Positions 26,568 to 35,939 are shown, numbered from the stretch's first letter. The stretch: DNA of 64,000 nt from Fusobacterium naviforme (GCA_003014445.1 PYGH01000001.1:558001-622000), one strand, 5' to 3'. Made by a program: numbers and translations. The notes: a model not told the origin generated them from the sequence alone.

Positions 26568-28424
26568 ATGAAGTTTTGTTCGAATTGCGGAAAACCAGTG
26601 GACGCGACGGCAAAGTTCTGCATGAACTGCGGAGCGCCGCTGCATCATGAGACGGCGGGGGGCGCTGCACCGCAGGAGAGAGCACCGCAGGAAAACCAGA
26701 TGGATCAATCCGTTCAGGAGGCTCGGCAGCAGGTTCAGAACACGCAGCAGCAGGCGGCACAGGGGGACGCAGCCGGGTGGTCGCAGCAGAGCCAGAGCGC
26801 GAGTACACAGCAGACGCAGAATACACAGCAGGCTCAGAACACGCAGCAGGACCAGTATACACAGACAAAAGAGGGAGCCGCTGCAGAGCAATCGTCGCAG
26901 CAGAATCAGTATACACAGGTAAATCAGGAGGCTGCTGCGAGACAATCGTCGCAGCAGAATCAGTATACACAGGTAAGTCAGGGAGCCGCCGCGGGACAAT
27001 CGGCACAGCAAGACCAGTATACACAGACAAATGAGGGAGCTGCCGCGGGGCAATCGTCGCAGCAGAATCAGTATACACAGGCAAGTCAGGGAGCTGCTGC
27101 AGGGCAATCGTCGCAGCAGAACCAGTATACACAGGCAAGTCAGGGAGCTGCCGCGGGACAATCGGCACAGCAGAATCAGTATACACAGGCAAGTCAGGGA
27201 GATGCCGCAGGGCAATCGTCGCAGCAGAACCAGAACAGCTGGCAAAAGCAGGGGCAGGAGGCATTCAACGATTTCAGCAAAGCTGCCGGCGACAGGGCGA
27301 CGGAGTGGACCGATAAGGCAATGAAGGGGCTGGATGGTCTCCCACCCACCGCGGTGCGTTTCTTTTGTCTGGCAGTGCTGTTTGTGCCGCTGGCGCTGGG
27401 GATCATCCTTTTCCCGCTGGAGCAGCTTCAGGAACAGATGTACTGGTACGATGGCCCATACATGCTGGTAGGCTTTCTTATGGGGCTGCTTCGTGCGGCA
27501 GCCATCATTATCACGCTCATCGGCGTCGGGCTGGCGGCCCGGGAGTTCCTGAAAGGACAGAGTGCGGGCGAACCCGGTGAGACCGGACGCAGCGTAGACA
27601 GGATGCTTCCGCTTATCGGAGCAGTGTTTGCGCTTCTTGCCTGCGGGGGCCTGCTTGGAATTCGTCCTCTGTGCCTTTTTCTGGTGCTGGCGGCAATCAT
27701 CGGCGTCTACCTCCTGATCACACAGCAGGACAGTCTCTCCCGGGCTGCGGGAGCCGGTGCGGGTATGGCTGCTGCCGGCGGGCAGCCCGCTCCAGGCTCG
27801 GATTTTGACGGAAAAGGGCTGGAGTATCTGGGCTACAGTCTGCTTGCCGCTGTCGTGAATAGTGTGACCTGCGGCATCGCGTGGCCGTGGATGCAGTGCA
27901 GGATCGTAAAGTGGCGCAAGAATCACACGCTCATCGAGGGCAGACGCCTGGACTTCAACGGCACAGGCGGGCAGATGTTCGGTCTCTATATCAAGTGGGT
28001 ACTGCTCTCGCTGGTGACCTGCGGTATCTACGCGCTCTTTGTTCCTGTGGATTATCTGAAGTGGGAGATGAAGCATACCTTCTATTACGGGGATCAGGCG
28101 GTGCTGGATCATGCCGTTCCGGGCTCGGAGTTTGACGGCAATACCTTTGAGTGCGCCGGCTACATGCTCCTCTGCTTTATCATCACAGTCTGCACCTGCG
28201 GCCTTGCGCTTCCATGGGCCATCGCATTCATGAAGCGCTGGGAGATGCGTCATAAGCTGATCGGCGGCAGAAGGCTGAGCTTTGGCGGTACCGGTCTTCA
28301 GTTCTTCGGTCATTATCTCCTCATTGCCCTCTTCAGTGTGCTGAGCTGCGGCATCTATGCCAGCTGGGGACAGGTGCGGATCTGGAGGTGGATCTACAGG
28401 CACTGCAGCTATGAGAATGGATGA
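26568..28424 (+). CDS. Zinc-ribbon, repeat-linker, DUF898 membrane protein
   Basis: 618-aa membrane protein. Residues 1-24 form a zinc ribbon (Cys 4, 7, 18, 21). A Gln-rich linker follows, first with short QNTQQ repeats, then from residue 93 to 218 seven 18-residue repeats of the type QQNQYTQASQGAAAGQSS. Three or four membrane helices occupy about 258-385. The C-terminal 210 residues contain two DUF898 (YjgN-like) repeats, each with FDG, a helix pair and RRL-F-GTG-Q-FG followed by a CGIYA helix. Start ATG after AGAAGGGGGA. Function unknown; the long low-complexity linker would give it a flexible cytosolic arm. Confidence 0.85.
   Translation: MKFCSNCGKPVDATAKFCMNCGAPLHHETAGGAAPQERAPQENQMDQSVQEARQQVQNTQQQAAQGDAAGWSQQSQSASTQQTQNTQQAQNTQQDQYTQTKEGAAAEQSSQQNQYTQVNQEAAARQSSQQNQYTQVSQGAAAGQSAQQDQYTQTNEGAAAGQSSQQNQYTQASQGAAAGQSSQQNQYTQASQGAAAGQSAQQNQYTQASQGDAAGQSSQQNQNSWQKQGQEAFNDFSKAAGDRATEWTDKAMKGLDGLPPTAVRFFCLAVLFVPLALGIILFPLEQLQEQMYWYDGPYMLVGFLMGLLRAAAIIITLIGVGLAAREFLKGQSAGEPGETGRSVDRMLPLIGAVFALLACGGLLGIRPLCLFLVLAAIIGVYLLITQQDSLSRAAGAGAGMAAAGGQPAPGSDFDGKGLEYLGYSLLAAVVNSVTCGIAWPWMQCRIVKWRKNHTLIEGRRLDFNGTGGQMFGLYIKWVLLSLVTCGIYALFVPVDYLKWEMKHTFYYGDQAVLDHAVPGSEFDGNTFECAGYMLLCFIITVCTCGLALPWAIAFMKRWEMRHKLIGGRRLSFGGTGLQFFGHYLLIALFSVLSCGIYASWGQVRIWRWIYRHCSYENG
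26844..27221 (+). repeat. Seven in-frame 54-bp tandem repeats
   Basis: Seven copies of exactly 54 bp, each starting CAGCAGRAYCAGTATACACA, lie in frame in the DUF898 gene and encode the 18-residue linker repeats. Copies 5 and 6 are almost identical at DNA level, pointing to recent slippage or unequal exchange. The copy number may differ between strains. Confidence 0.95.
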
Positions 28425-28553
28425 TCCTCTGTGTGCGAAGCAAGATAATCTATAAAAAAAGCAGAAAAGCACAGATGTGTACACAAAATCCGCGATATAA
28501 AGCGCAATATAGTGCTTAATAACTAAGAGAAGAGAGAAGAGATTGATAAAAAA

Positions 28554-28573
28554 TTGTCAAAAGTGTTTGACAA
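28554..28573 (+). promoter_or_regulatory. Inverted repeat overlapping the thl -35
   Basis: TTGTCAAAAGTGTTTGACAA is a perfect inverted repeat with 8-bp arms and 4-bp centre. Its half-sites resemble those of the NADH sensor Rex (TTGT..ACAA), but the whole is 20 bp, two longer than the usual 18, so the binder is uncertain. Covering the -35, it would act as an operator for repression. Confidence 0.5.
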
Positions 28574-28595
28574 AGCGAAATGGCTCAGATATATT
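28567..28595 (+). promoter_or_regulatory. Sigma-A promoter of the butyrate cluster
   Basis: TTGACA (28567-28572), 17 bases, TATATT (28590-28595); start near 28602 and a leader of about 60 nt to thl. Confidence 0.8.
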
Positions 28596-28663
28596 ATTGC
28601 TATAAGCAATAAAAACAAAGAAATGTGGTTTATCATGTTCAGGCTCAAGGAGGAAAAGAAGCT

Positions 28664-29848
28664 ATGGCTAAGAAAATTGTTCTTGCTGGCGCATGCCGTA
28701 CCGCAATCGGAAAGATGGGCGGCGGGCTGAGCACAACCCCCGCGGTGGAACTCGGTGCAATTGTCATCCGGGAAGCCATGAAGCGGGCAGGTATTACCCC
28801 GGAACAGGTCGATCACGTGTACATGGGTAATGTGCTCCAGGCTGCTCTGGGCCAGAACCCGGCGCGACAGGCTGCGCTCAAGGCAGGTCTTCCCTATACA
28901 TCCACGGCAGTGACAGTCAATATCGTCTGCGGCTCCGGTCTGAACTGCGTCAATATGGCGGCACAGATGATCCAGGCGGGAGATGCAGATATCGTCGTGG
29001 CAGGCGGTATGGAGAATATGTCCATGGCTCCCTATGCGCTGACAAAGGCGCGCTTTGGCTACAGAATGAACAATGCGACGATGATCGATACCATGGTGAA
29101 CGACGGACTCTGGGATGCCTTCAATGATTATCACATGGGTATTACGGCAGAAAATGTTGCTGAAAAGTATGGTCTGACCCGTGAGGAGCTGGATGCGTTC
29201 TCCGCAGACAGCCAGCAGAAGGCCTGCGCTGCGATGGCAGCGGGACGGTTTGACACGGAGATCGTTCCGGTTCAAGTGAAGCAGAAGAAGGCTGTGGTTG
29301 AGTTCGCAAAGGATGAGGGGCCGAGAGAGGGCACCACAGTCGAGGGACTTGCGAAGTTAAAGCCGGCATTCAAGAAGGATGGAATAGTCACAGCGGGAAA
29401 TGCTTCCGGAATCAATGATGGTGCGGCAGCAGTGATCGTGATGAGCGAGGAGAAGGCGAAGGAGCTCGGTGTGAAGCCGATGGCCACCTGGATCGGCGGT
29501 GCTCTGGGCGGTGTAGATCCAGCCATCATGGGAATTGGACCGGTGGCGGCGACCACAAAGGCTTTCCAGAAGACAGGCTTCACCATCGAAGACATAGATC
29601 TTATCGAGGCAAATGAGGCCTTTGCGGCGCAGTCCGTGGCTGTGGCGAGGGACCTGAAGTTTGACATGTCGAAGGTCAATGTCAACGGAGGCGCGGTTGC
29701 GCTCGGACATCCGATCGGCGCTTCCGGCTGCCGCATTCTAGTGACGCTGCTTCACGAGATGCAGAAGAGAGATGCAAAGAGAGGTCTCGCAACCCTCTGC
29801 ATCGGCGGCGGACAGGGCTGCGCTACAATTGTGGAGAAGTACGAGTAA
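28664..29848 (+). CDS. thlA: Acetyl-CoA acetyltransferase (thiolase)
   Basis: 394-aa biosynthetic thiolase that joins two acetyl-CoA to acetoacetyl-CoA, the first step to butyrate. The acyl-accepting Cys lies in [14 protein letters not shown] (about residue 88), the active-site His in [17 protein letters not shown] and the second Cys in [12 protein letters not shown]. The ATG at 28664 follows AAGGAGGAAAAGAAGCT; the upstream in-frame ATG has no ribosome binding site. First gene of the butyrate cluster. Confidence 0.97.
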   Translation: MAKKIVLAGACRTAIGKMGGGLSTTPAVELGAIVIREAMKRAGITPEQVDHVYMGNVLQAALGQNPARQAALKAGLPYTSTAVTVNIVCGSGLNCVNMAAQMIQAGDADIVVAGGMENMSMAPYALTKARFGYRMNNATMIDTMVNDGLWDAFNDYHMGITAENVAEKYGLTREELDAFSADSQQKACAAMAAGRFDTEIVPVQVKQKKAVVEFAKDEGPREGTTVEGLAKLKPAFKKDGIVTAGNASGINDGAAAVIVMSEEKAKELGVKPMATWIGGALGGVDPAIMGIGPVAATTKAFQKTGFTIEDIDLIEANEAFAAQSVAVARDLKFDMSKVNVNGGAVALGHPIGASGCRILVTLLHEMQKRDAKRGLATLCIGGGQGCATIVEKYE

Positions 29849-29911
29849 GTGCAGAGCAGGGGCTCGGTTATCACTTGATGAAAATCAGATATCAGTAGAA
29901 ACAGGCTGGGT

Positions 29912-29939
29912 GCGCAGTGCCGAAATTTCGGCACTGCGC
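29912..29939 (+). other. Perfect 28-bp palindrome between thl and crt
   Basis: GCGCAGTGCCGAAA is followed immediately by its complement TTTCGGCACTGCGC, with no loop bases. In RNA it gives a 12-bp stem closed by a tetraloop. There is no T run after it, so processing, stability or a dimer-binding site is more likely than termination. Confidence 0.6.
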
Positions 29940-29979
29940 GTGGTGCGTTAAGAAGAGTTAAGAAGAAGCGAGGGAAGTT

Positions 29980-30756
29980 ATGGGATATGTAGATTATGAA
30001 AGCAAAGGGCAGATCGGAATCATAACCATTAATCGCCCAAAAGCTCTGAATGCTTTAAACAGTGAGGTTCTGGACGAATTAAAGACCGTTGTTGAGAGCG
30101 TTGATATGGAAGAAATTCGTTGCCTCATTGTGACCGGAGCTGGGGAGAAGTCCTTTGTCGCTGGTGCTGATATCGCAGAGATGAGCGGACTCAGCGCCGC
30201 GGAGGGAGAGGCCTTTGGAAAGAAGGGGAACGATATCTTCCGCATGATAGAGACGCTGCCCGTCCCGGTGATCGCTGCGGTCAATGGTTTTGCCCTCGGT
30301 GGCGGCTGCGAGCTCTCCATGTGCTGTGATTTCCGTATCTGTTCGGAGAATGCGATGTTCGGACAGCCGGAGGTGGGACTTGGCATTACTCCGGGGTTTG
30401 GTGGCACCCAGCGACTGGCCCGGCTGGTCGGTCCGGGCATGGCGAAGCAGCTCATCTATACTGCAAAGAATATTAGGGCGGAGGAGGCGCTTCGCATCGG
30501 CCTGGTGAATGCTGTCTATCCGCCGGAGCAGCTGATACCGGAGGCGGAGAAGCTCGCCGCAAGGATTGCCTCCAATGCGCCGATCGCGGTGCGCGCCTGC
30601 AAGAAGGCGGTCAATGAAGGACTGGAAGCAGATATGGATGCCGCAATTGTGCTTGAGGAGAAGCTGTTCGGCAGTTGTTTTGGCACACATGACCAGAAAG
30701 AAGGCATGTCTGCGTTTCTGGAGAAGCGTAAAGAGAGAGAGTTTTTGAATCACTGA
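29980..30756 (+). CDS. crt: Crotonase (3-hydroxybutyryl-CoA dehydratase)
   Basis: 258-aa enoyl-CoA hydratase of the crotonase family; it dehydrates 3-hydroxybutyryl-CoA to crotonyl-CoA. The oxyanion-hole segments are AGEKSFVAGADIAEM and NGFALGGGCELSMCCDFRI; the catalytic Glu pair is in GGCEL and GQPEVGLGITPGFGGTQRL (two consecutive pieces). Length and the C-terminal helix region are normal. It stands between thl and hbd in the usual order. Confidence 0.95.
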   Translation: MGYVDYESKGQIGIITINRPKALNALNSEVLDELKTVVESVDMEEIRCLIVTGAGEKSFVAGADIAEMSGLSAAEGEAFGKKGNDIFRMIETLPVPVIAAVNGFALGGGCELSMCCDFRICSENAMFGQPEVGLGITPGFGGTQRLARLVGPGMAKQLIYTAKNIRAEEALRIGLVNAVYPPEQLIPEAEKLAARIASNAPIAVRACKKAVNEGLEADMDAAIVLEEKLFGSCFGTHDQKEGMSAFLEKRKEREFLNH

Positions 30757-30796
30757 TAAGGGTATCTGTTAAATCTATACATAAATCACTCGTTTT

Positions 30797-30825
30797 TTGT
30801 GGCGGCAATCAGAAATATATAGTAT
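30797..30825 (+). promoter_or_regulatory. Possible internal promoter ahead of hbd
   Basis: TTGTGG (30797-30802), 17 bases, TAGTAT (30820-30825), 30 bp before hbd. Both boxes deviate from consensus, so it may be weak or chance. Confidence 0.35.
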
Positions 30826-30854
30826 GATGACACGGTAATAAGGAGGAGTATTCT

Positions 30855-31688
30855 ATGAAGGTAGGCGTTATCGGAGCCGGAACCATGGGAGCCGGCATTG
30901 CACAGGCATTTGCGCAGGTCGAGGGCTATGAGGTATGCCTCTGTGATCTGAACGAAATCTTTGCCGGAAGAGGAAAGAAGCGTATTGAGGCCAATCTCCA
31001 GAAGCGCGTCAGCCGCGGCAAGATGACAGAAGAGGAGATGACGGCAATTCTTGACCGCATTCACACGGGAACCAAATACATCTGCGAGGAATGCGACCTC
31101 ATTGTTGAGGCTGCCGTTGAGAATATGCAGATCAAGAAGGATACGTTCCGTGAGCTTGCGACTATCTGTAAGAAGGATTGTCTTTTTACTACAAATACCT
31201 CTTCACTCTCTATTACGGAGATAGGCGCAGGACTTGACAGACCGGTTACAGGTATGCACTTTTTTAACCCGGCACCTGTCATGAAGCTGGTTGAGGTCAG
31301 TGTCGGACTGAATACGCCCCAGGAAATTGCAGATAAGGTCAGTGCTATCTCCGAGGATATCGGGAAGATTCCGGTGCAGATGCGTGAATTTGCCGGATTT
31401 GTTGTGAACCGGATCCTGATTCCGATGATCAATGAGGCGATCGGTGTCTATGCGGAGAATGATGTTCCAGCGGAAAAGATTGATGAGGCAATGAAGCTCG
31501 GCGCAAATCATCCGATGGGGCCACTGGCGCTGGGAGATCTGATCGGACTCGATGTTGTGCTTGCAATTATGCAGGTGCTGCAGCAGGAGACCGGAGATTC
31601 GAAGTATCGCCCGCATCCGTTGCTCAGGAAGATGGTTCGCGGAGGCAGATTGGGAAGAAAGACGGGAAGAGGTTTCTACGAGTATTGA
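30855..31688 (+). CDS. hbd: 3-Hydroxybutyryl-CoA dehydrogenase
   Basis: 277-aa NAD(P)H-dependent dehydrogenase reducing acetoacetyl-CoA. The Rossmann motif is [17 protein letters not shown]; the catalytic residues known for this family appear as S117 in NTSSLSI, H135 in [16 protein letters not shown] and N185 in [11 protein letters not shown] (numbering here; 117, 138 and 188 in the Clostridium enzyme). The ATG follows AAGGAGGAGTATTCT. A paralogue lies at 35035-35877. Confidence 0.96.
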   Translation: MKVGVIGAGTMGAGIAQAFAQVEGYEVCLCDLNEIFAGRGKKRIEANLQKRVSRGKMTEEEMTAILDRIHTGTKYICEECDLIVEAAVENMQIKKDTFRELATICKKDCLFTTNTSSLSITEIGAGLDRPVTGMHFFNPAPVMKLVEVSVGLNTPQEIADKVSAISEDIGKIPVQMREFAGFVVNRILIPMINEAIGVYAENDVPAEKIDEAMKLGANHPMGPLALGDLIGLDVVLAIMQVLQQETGDSKYRPHPLLRKMVRGGRLGRKTGRGFYEY

Positions 31689-31728
31689 GAAATTGAGAAC
31701 AGAAATACTGTTCGCGGCTTGGCTTTTC

Positions 31729-31737
31729 TGCTATAAT
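31729..31737 (+). promoter_or_regulatory. Extended -10 promoter ahead of bcd
   Basis: TGC-TATAAT has the TGn extension and a perfect -10; no -35 fits at 17 bp. It lies 40 bp after hbd and gives a leader of about 95 nt containing the hairpin at 31759-31803. Confidence 0.55.
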
Positions 31738-31758
31738 AATGGGCAGTAATTGTATGGA

Positions 31759-31803
31759 GACGTTCTGCGGGGATACGAAAGGGTATCCCCGCAGTGATAC
31801 GTC
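31759..31803 (+). other. Strong leader hairpin ahead of bcd
   Basis: CTGCGGGGATAC (31765-31776) and GTATCCCCGCAG (31783-31794) pair perfectly over a 6-nt loop; GACGT/ACGTC extends the stem beyond a small internal loop. No T run follows. It may protect or delimit the bcd-etfB-etfA mRNA. Confidence 0.6.
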
Positions 31804-31839
31804 GAAGTGCGTTAATTATTTAACATGGAGGAAGGATAA

Positions 31840-32991
31840 ATGGATTTCGTATTAGACAAGAAACACGAAATGGCGCGCACGTTATTCAGAGAATTCGCTG
31901 AAAACGAAGTGAAGCCGCTGGCTCAGGAGGTCGATGAGACTGAGCGCTTCCCGATGGAGACTGTCGAGAAGATGGCGCGCTATGGCTTCTTTGGTATTCC
32001 GATTCCGAAGGAGTATGGCGGACAGGGTTGCGACATCCTCACCTACGCGATGTGCGTTGAGGAGCTCTCCAAGGTATGTGGCACCACAGGCGTTATTGTT
32101 TCTGCACACACATCTCTCTGCATGGATCCGATTCTTACCTTCGGAACCGAGCTTCAGAAGAAGAAGTATCTTCCGGAGCTGGCAAGCGGTAAGAAGCTCG
32201 GTGCTTTTGGCCTGACTGAGCCGGGAGCAGGAACCGACGCACAGGGACAGCAGACAAAGGCTGTGCTTGACGGAGATGAGTGGGTTCTGAACGGATCCAA
32301 GTGCTTCATCACCAACGGTAAGTATGCAGATATCTACATTGTGATTGCCGTTACCGGAACTGTCGAGAAGCGCGGCAGAATGATGAAGGAGATCTCTGCG
32401 TTTATCGTTGAGAAGGGAACTCCGGGCTTCACCTTCGGCGTGAAGGAGAAGAAGATGGGTATCCGCGGCTCTGCTACCTATGAGCTTATTTTCCAGGACT
32501 GCCGCATTCCGAAGACTGCTCTGCTCGGACAGAGAGGCAAGGGCTTCAACATTGCCATGCACACGCTGGATGGCGGACGTATCGGTATTGCTTCTCAGGC
32601 TCTCGGCCTTGCGGAGGGCGCCCTTGAGAGAACCGTTGACTATGTCAAGGAGAGAAAGCAGTTTGGCCGCTCCCTTGCACAGTTCCAGAATACACAGTTC
32701 CAGCTTGCAGATATGGCGACAGAGGTCGAAGCTGCACAGCTTCTTGTGTACAAGGCAGCTATGGCGAAGCAGACCCAGAAGCAGTATGGTATGGAGGCTG
32801 CAAAGGCAAAGCTCTTCGCAGCAGAGACTGCTATGGCAGTCACCACAAAGTGCGTACAGCTGCACGGCGGCTATGGCTATATCAGAGAGTATGATGTTGA
32901 GCGCATGATGCGTGACGCGAAGATCACGGAGATCTATGAGGGAACCTCTGAGGTTCAGCGCATGGTCATTTCCGCAAACTTACTGAAATAA
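31840..32991 (+). CDS. bcd: Butyryl-CoA dehydrogenase
   Basis: 383-aa FAD acyl-CoA dehydrogenase that reduces crotonyl-CoA to butyryl-CoA, in clostridia as a complex with EtfAB that can also reduce ferredoxin. Signatures: GAFGLTEPGAGTDAQGQQT, WVLNGSKCFITNG, RKQFGRSLAQFQNTQFQLAD and the catalytic Glu in IYEGTSEVQRMVISANLLK. The ATG follows ATGGAGGAAGGATAA. Directly followed by etfB. Confidence 0.96.
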   Translation: MDFVLDKKHEMARTLFREFAENEVKPLAQEVDETERFPMETVEKMARYGFFGIPIPKEYGGQGCDILTYAMCVEELSKVCGTTGVIVSAHTSLCMDPILTFGTELQKKKYLPELASGKKLGAFGLTEPGAGTDAQGQQTKAVLDGDEWVLNGSKCFITNGKYADIYIVIAVTGTVEKRGRMMKEISAFIVEKGTPGFTFGVKEKKMGIRGSATYELIFQDCRIPKTALLGQRGKGFNIAMHTLDGGRIGIASQALGLAEGALERTVDYVKERKQFGRSLAQFQNTQFQLADMATEVEAAQLLVYKAAMAKQTQKQYGMEAAKAKLFAAETAMAVTTKCVQLHGGYGYIREYDVERMMRDAKITEIYEGTSEVQRMVISANLLK

Positions 32992-33008
32992 ATTAGGAGG
33001 GACAGATC

Positions 33009-33791
33009 GTGAAAGTTATCGTATGCATTAAGCAGGTTCCGGATACAAAGGGAGGCGTTGCATTCAACCCGGACGGAACACTGAACAGAGCAGCAATGCT
33101 GGCTATCATGAACCCGGATGATAAGGCAGGCCTCGAGGCGGCGCTGAGACTGAAGGACGAGTGTGGAGCAGAGGTCACTGTGCTCACGATGGGTCTTCCG
33201 AAGGCGACTGATATGCTGCGTGAGGCTTACGCAATGGGCGCTGACAAGATGATCCTTGTCACCGACAGAGTGCTCGGCGGCGCAGATACCTGGGCCACCT
33301 CCAGTACGATTGCAGCTGCAATTCGTAACCTCGAGTATGATCTCATCATCACCGGCCGTCAGGCAATTGATGGCGATACCGCACAGGTCGGCCCGCAGAT
33401 CGCGGAGCACCTTGGCCTTCCGGTTATCTCCTACACTCAGAATCTGAAGATCGAGGGCGATTATGCGATTGTTCAGCGTCAGTTCGATGACAGATATCAT
33501 GTGCTTAAGGTGAAGCTTCCCTGCCTCTGCACTGCTCTGGCAGAGCTGAATGATCCGCGCTACATGACTGTCGGCCGCATCTTTGATGCCTTTGATGAAG
33601 AGGTTACAACCTGGGGAAGAGCGAATCTGCCCACCCTTCAGGATAAGGATATGGGACTTGCAGGTTCTCCGACAAAGATCGCGAAGGCCTCCGATAAGGT
33701 CAAGAAGGGCAAGGGAACCAAGGTCAATCTTGATGCTGAGGCATCTGTAGCATATCTTATGGAGCAGTTAACCAGTAGGCACGTTATCTAA
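33009..33791 (+). CDS. etfB: Electron transfer flavoprotein beta subunit
   Basis: 260-aa EtfB. It opens with VIVCIKQVPDTKG, has LTMGLPKATDMLREAYAMGADK, DLIITGRQAIDGDTAQVGPQ, and IAEHLGLPVISY. The beta subunit of the bifurcating type binds FAD. Start ATG? The first codon is GTG at 33009 in GATCGTGAAAG with AGGAGGGACAGATC ahead. Placed between bcd and etfA, as in other butyrate producers. Confidence 0.95.
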   Translation: MKVIVCIKQVPDTKGGVAFNPDGTLNRAAMLAIMNPDDKAGLEAALRLKDECGAEVTVLTMGLPKATDMLREAYAMGADKMILVTDRVLGGADTWATSSTIAAAIRNLEYDLIITGRQAIDGDTAQVGPQIAEHLGLPVISYTQNLKIEGDYAIVQRQFDDRYHVLKVKLPCLCTALAELNDPRYMTVGRIFDAFDEEVTTWGRANLPTLQDKDMGLAGSPTKIAKASDKVKKGKGTKVNLDAEASVAYLMEQLTSRHVI

Positions 33792-33818
33792 AATAATCTG
33801 AAAAGTGGTGAGGGAAAA

Positions 33819-34871
33819 ATGAACTTAGAAGAATATAAGGGAGTATATATCTTTGCCGAGCAGGTCGATGGCAGAATCAGTGGTATCGCATTTGAGTTAA
33901 TCGGCAAAGCAAAGGATCTGGCAGCAGATCTGAAGACAGAGGTTACCGCAGTTCTGATCGGTTCTGAGATGGAGGAGCAGGTCAAGGAGCTTGCGGAGTA
34001 CGGTGCAGATACAGTTATTGTGGTGGACGATCCGGAGCTCAAGGAGTACAGAACGGAGCCGTACACCCATGCACTCTCCGAGGTGATCAATACCTATAAG
34101 CCGGAGATTGTTCTGATCGGTGCTACACCGATTGGTCGTGACCTCGGCCCGAGCGTCTCCGCGAGAGTCGCTACCGGACTTACTGCAGACTGCACGAAGC
34201 TTGATATCGGTGATTTCCCGCTGGTTGTCGTTCCGGGCAAGGAGCACGAGCAGAAGCATAATCAGCTGCTCATGACCCGTCCGGCTTTTGGCGGAAACAC
34301 GATCGCAACCATCGCTTGCCCGAATAACCGTCCGCAGATGGCGACTGTTCGCCCGGGTGTTATGCAGAAGAGAGAGAAGCAGGAAGGCAGAAAGTGCGAT
34401 GTTGTGAAGTTCAACCCGGGCTTCACTCCGAATGAGAAGTATGTTGAGATTCTTGAGGTAGTCAAGAAGATCAGCGATACCGTTGACATTATGGACGCAA
34501 AGATCCTCGTATCCGGTGGCCGTGGTGTGGGAAGTCCCGAGAACTTCAAGATTCTTGAGGATCTCGCAAAGGCAATCGGCGGAGAGGTCTCCTGCTCTCG
34601 TGCGGTGGTTGATGCAGGCTGGAAGCCGAAGGATCTTCAGGTCGGACAGACAGGAAAGACCGTTCGTCCTCAGGTGTACATTGCCTGCGGTATCTCCGGT
34701 GCGATCCAGCATCTGGCAGGTATGGAGGAGTCCGATCTCATCATTGCGATCAATAAGGATGAGGACGCTCCGATCTTTGATGTGGCAGATATCGGCATCG
34801 TCGGCGATCTGAACAAGATCGTTCCGGCGCTGGCAAAGGAGATCAGCGCGTTTATTGCAGCAAAACAGTAA
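33819..34871 (+). CDS. etfA: Electron transfer flavoprotein alpha subunit
   Basis: 350-aa EtfA, partner of EtfB and Bcd. The C-terminal FAD domain is clear: [40 protein letters not shown] (the GQTGKTV and [20 protein letters not shown] segment) and [20 protein letters not shown]. The N-terminal part is of normal length with no added ferredoxin domain. Last gene of the main butyrate cluster, followed by a terminator. Confidence 0.96.
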   Translation: MNLEEYKGVYIFAEQVDGRISGIAFELIGKAKDLAADLKTEVTAVLIGSEMEEQVKELAEYGADTVIVVDDPELKEYRTEPYTHALSEVINTYKPEIVLIGATPIGRDLGPSVSARVATGLTADCTKLDIGDFPLVVVPGKEHEQKHNQLLMTRPAFGGNTIATIACPNNRPQMATVRPGVMQKREKQEGRKCDVVKFNPGFTPNEKYVEILEVVKKISDTVDIMDAKILVSGGRGVGSPENFKILEDLAKAIGGEVSCSRAVVDAGWKPKDLQVGQTGKTVRPQVYIACGISGAIQHLAGMEESDLIIAINKDEDAPIFDVADIGIVGDLNKIVPALAKEISAFIAAKQ

Positions 34872-34887
34872 TGATAAAGCCATTGAG

Positions 34888-34922
34888 AAGGGCCATTGCA
34901 TATTTGTGCAGTGGCCCTTTTT
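34888..34922 (+). terminator. Terminator of the butyrate cluster
   Basis: AAGGGCCATTGCA pairs with TGCAGTGGCCCTT (one G-T pair) round TATTTG and runs into TTTTT. Confidence 0.9.
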
Positions 34923-35034
34923 CGTTGTCATATTTTATTGCTGCTATTGTTAATAAAAAGACTTAACTTTACTTTTGTCTGAAACTTGCCTAAACTTTTA
35001 ATTAATTATAGTTTCTATCAAAGGAGGAGCGTCT

Positions 35035-35877
35035 ATGAAAGTCGGAGTCATTGGTTCCGGAACTATGGGCAGGGGTATCGCACAGACCTTTGCCCAGGCA
35101 GACGGATATGAGGTGTATCTCTGTGATGTCAATGAGCTGGTTGCCGGAAGAGGAAAGCGGCGCATTGAGGCGCGGCTCAGGGACAGAGTGGAGCGCGGCA
35201 GAATCTCTCAGGAGGAGATGGATCGTATCATGGGAAATATACGAACCGGTACGAAATATCTCTGCCTTGAGTGCGATCTTGTGGTTGAGGCCTCCGTTGA
35301 GGATATGCAGGTCAAGAAGGATATATTCAGGGAGCTGGAGGGAATTTGCAAGAAGGACTGTATTTTTGCAACCAATACGAGCTCGCTCTCCATCACGGAG
35401 CTGAGCCAGGGACTTGACCGTCCTGTCATCGGGATGCATTTCTTCAATCCGGCTCCGGTCATGAGGCTGATTGAGATCTGCGTAGGCATGAATACACCGC
35501 AGGAGATTGCCGATAAGGTCAGTGCGATTGCAGAGGATATTGGAAAGAGACCGCTGCAGATGCCGGAGTTCGCAGGCTTTGTTGTGGATCGCATTCTGAT
35601 TCCGATGATCAATGAAGCGATTGGCATTTATGCAGAAAATGATGTCCCGGTGGACAGAATTGACGAGGCAATGCGGCTCGGGGCCAATCACCCCATGGGA
35701 CCGCTGGCGCTCGGAGATCTGATCGGACTCGATGTCGTACTGAAGATCATGCAGGTGCTGCAGGCAGAGACAGGAGATCCGAAGTATCGCCCGCATCCAC
35801 TGCTCAGAAAAATGGTGCGCGGCGGCAGGCTGGGAAGAAAGAGCGGACAGGGCTTTTACTCCTATCCGGAGAAATAA
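35035..35877 (+). CDS. Second 3-hydroxybutyryl-CoA dehydrogenase-like protein
   Basis: 280-aa paralogue of hbd at 30855, about three quarters identical by eye and nearly the same over the C-terminal half. It keeps [17 protein letters not shown], the NTSSLSI serine and [16 protein letters not shown] histidine, but the residue equal to catalytic Asn is Asp (codon GAT in [10 protein letters not shown]). It lies beyond the cluster terminator, so it is transcribed separately; the AT-rich 163-bp gap before it shows no convincing promoter. It could be a slow, altered-specificity or regulatory form, or a dehydrogenase for another acyl-CoA. Confidence 0.93.
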   Translation: MKVGVIGSGTMGRGIAQTFAQADGYEVYLCDVNELVAGRGKRRIEARLRDRVERGRISQEEMDRIMGNIRTGTKYLCLECDLVVEASVEDMQVKKDIFRELEGICKKDCIFATNTSSLSITELSQGLDRPVIGMHFFNPAPVMRLIEICVGMNTPQEIADKVSAIAEDIGKRPLQMPEFAGFVVDRILIPMINEAIGIYAENDVPVDRIDEAMRLGANHPMGPLALGDLIGLDVVLKIMQVLQAETGDPKYRPHPLLRKMVRGGRLGRKSGQGFYSYPEK

Positions 35878-35939
35878 GGCTTCCATGAAATGCTAATTTG
35901 TGCTACACTTGCACCATTATCATTTTTTGGGGGTGTTCC

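Noticed and set aside
26844-27221. 54-bp repeats as a CRISPR array
   Set aside because: Repeats are directly joined with no unique spacers and are in frame as protein repeats.
26538-28484. A 648-codon open frame on the minus strand over the DUF898 gene
   Set aside because: It is kept open by the 54-bp repeats, has no ribosome binding site and gives a Leu/Arg/Cys-rich low-complexity product. The + strand protein has clear domains.
28554-28573. A true Rex operator at the thl promoter
   Set aside because: Total length 20 bp instead of 18; kept only as an inverted repeat of unknown binder.
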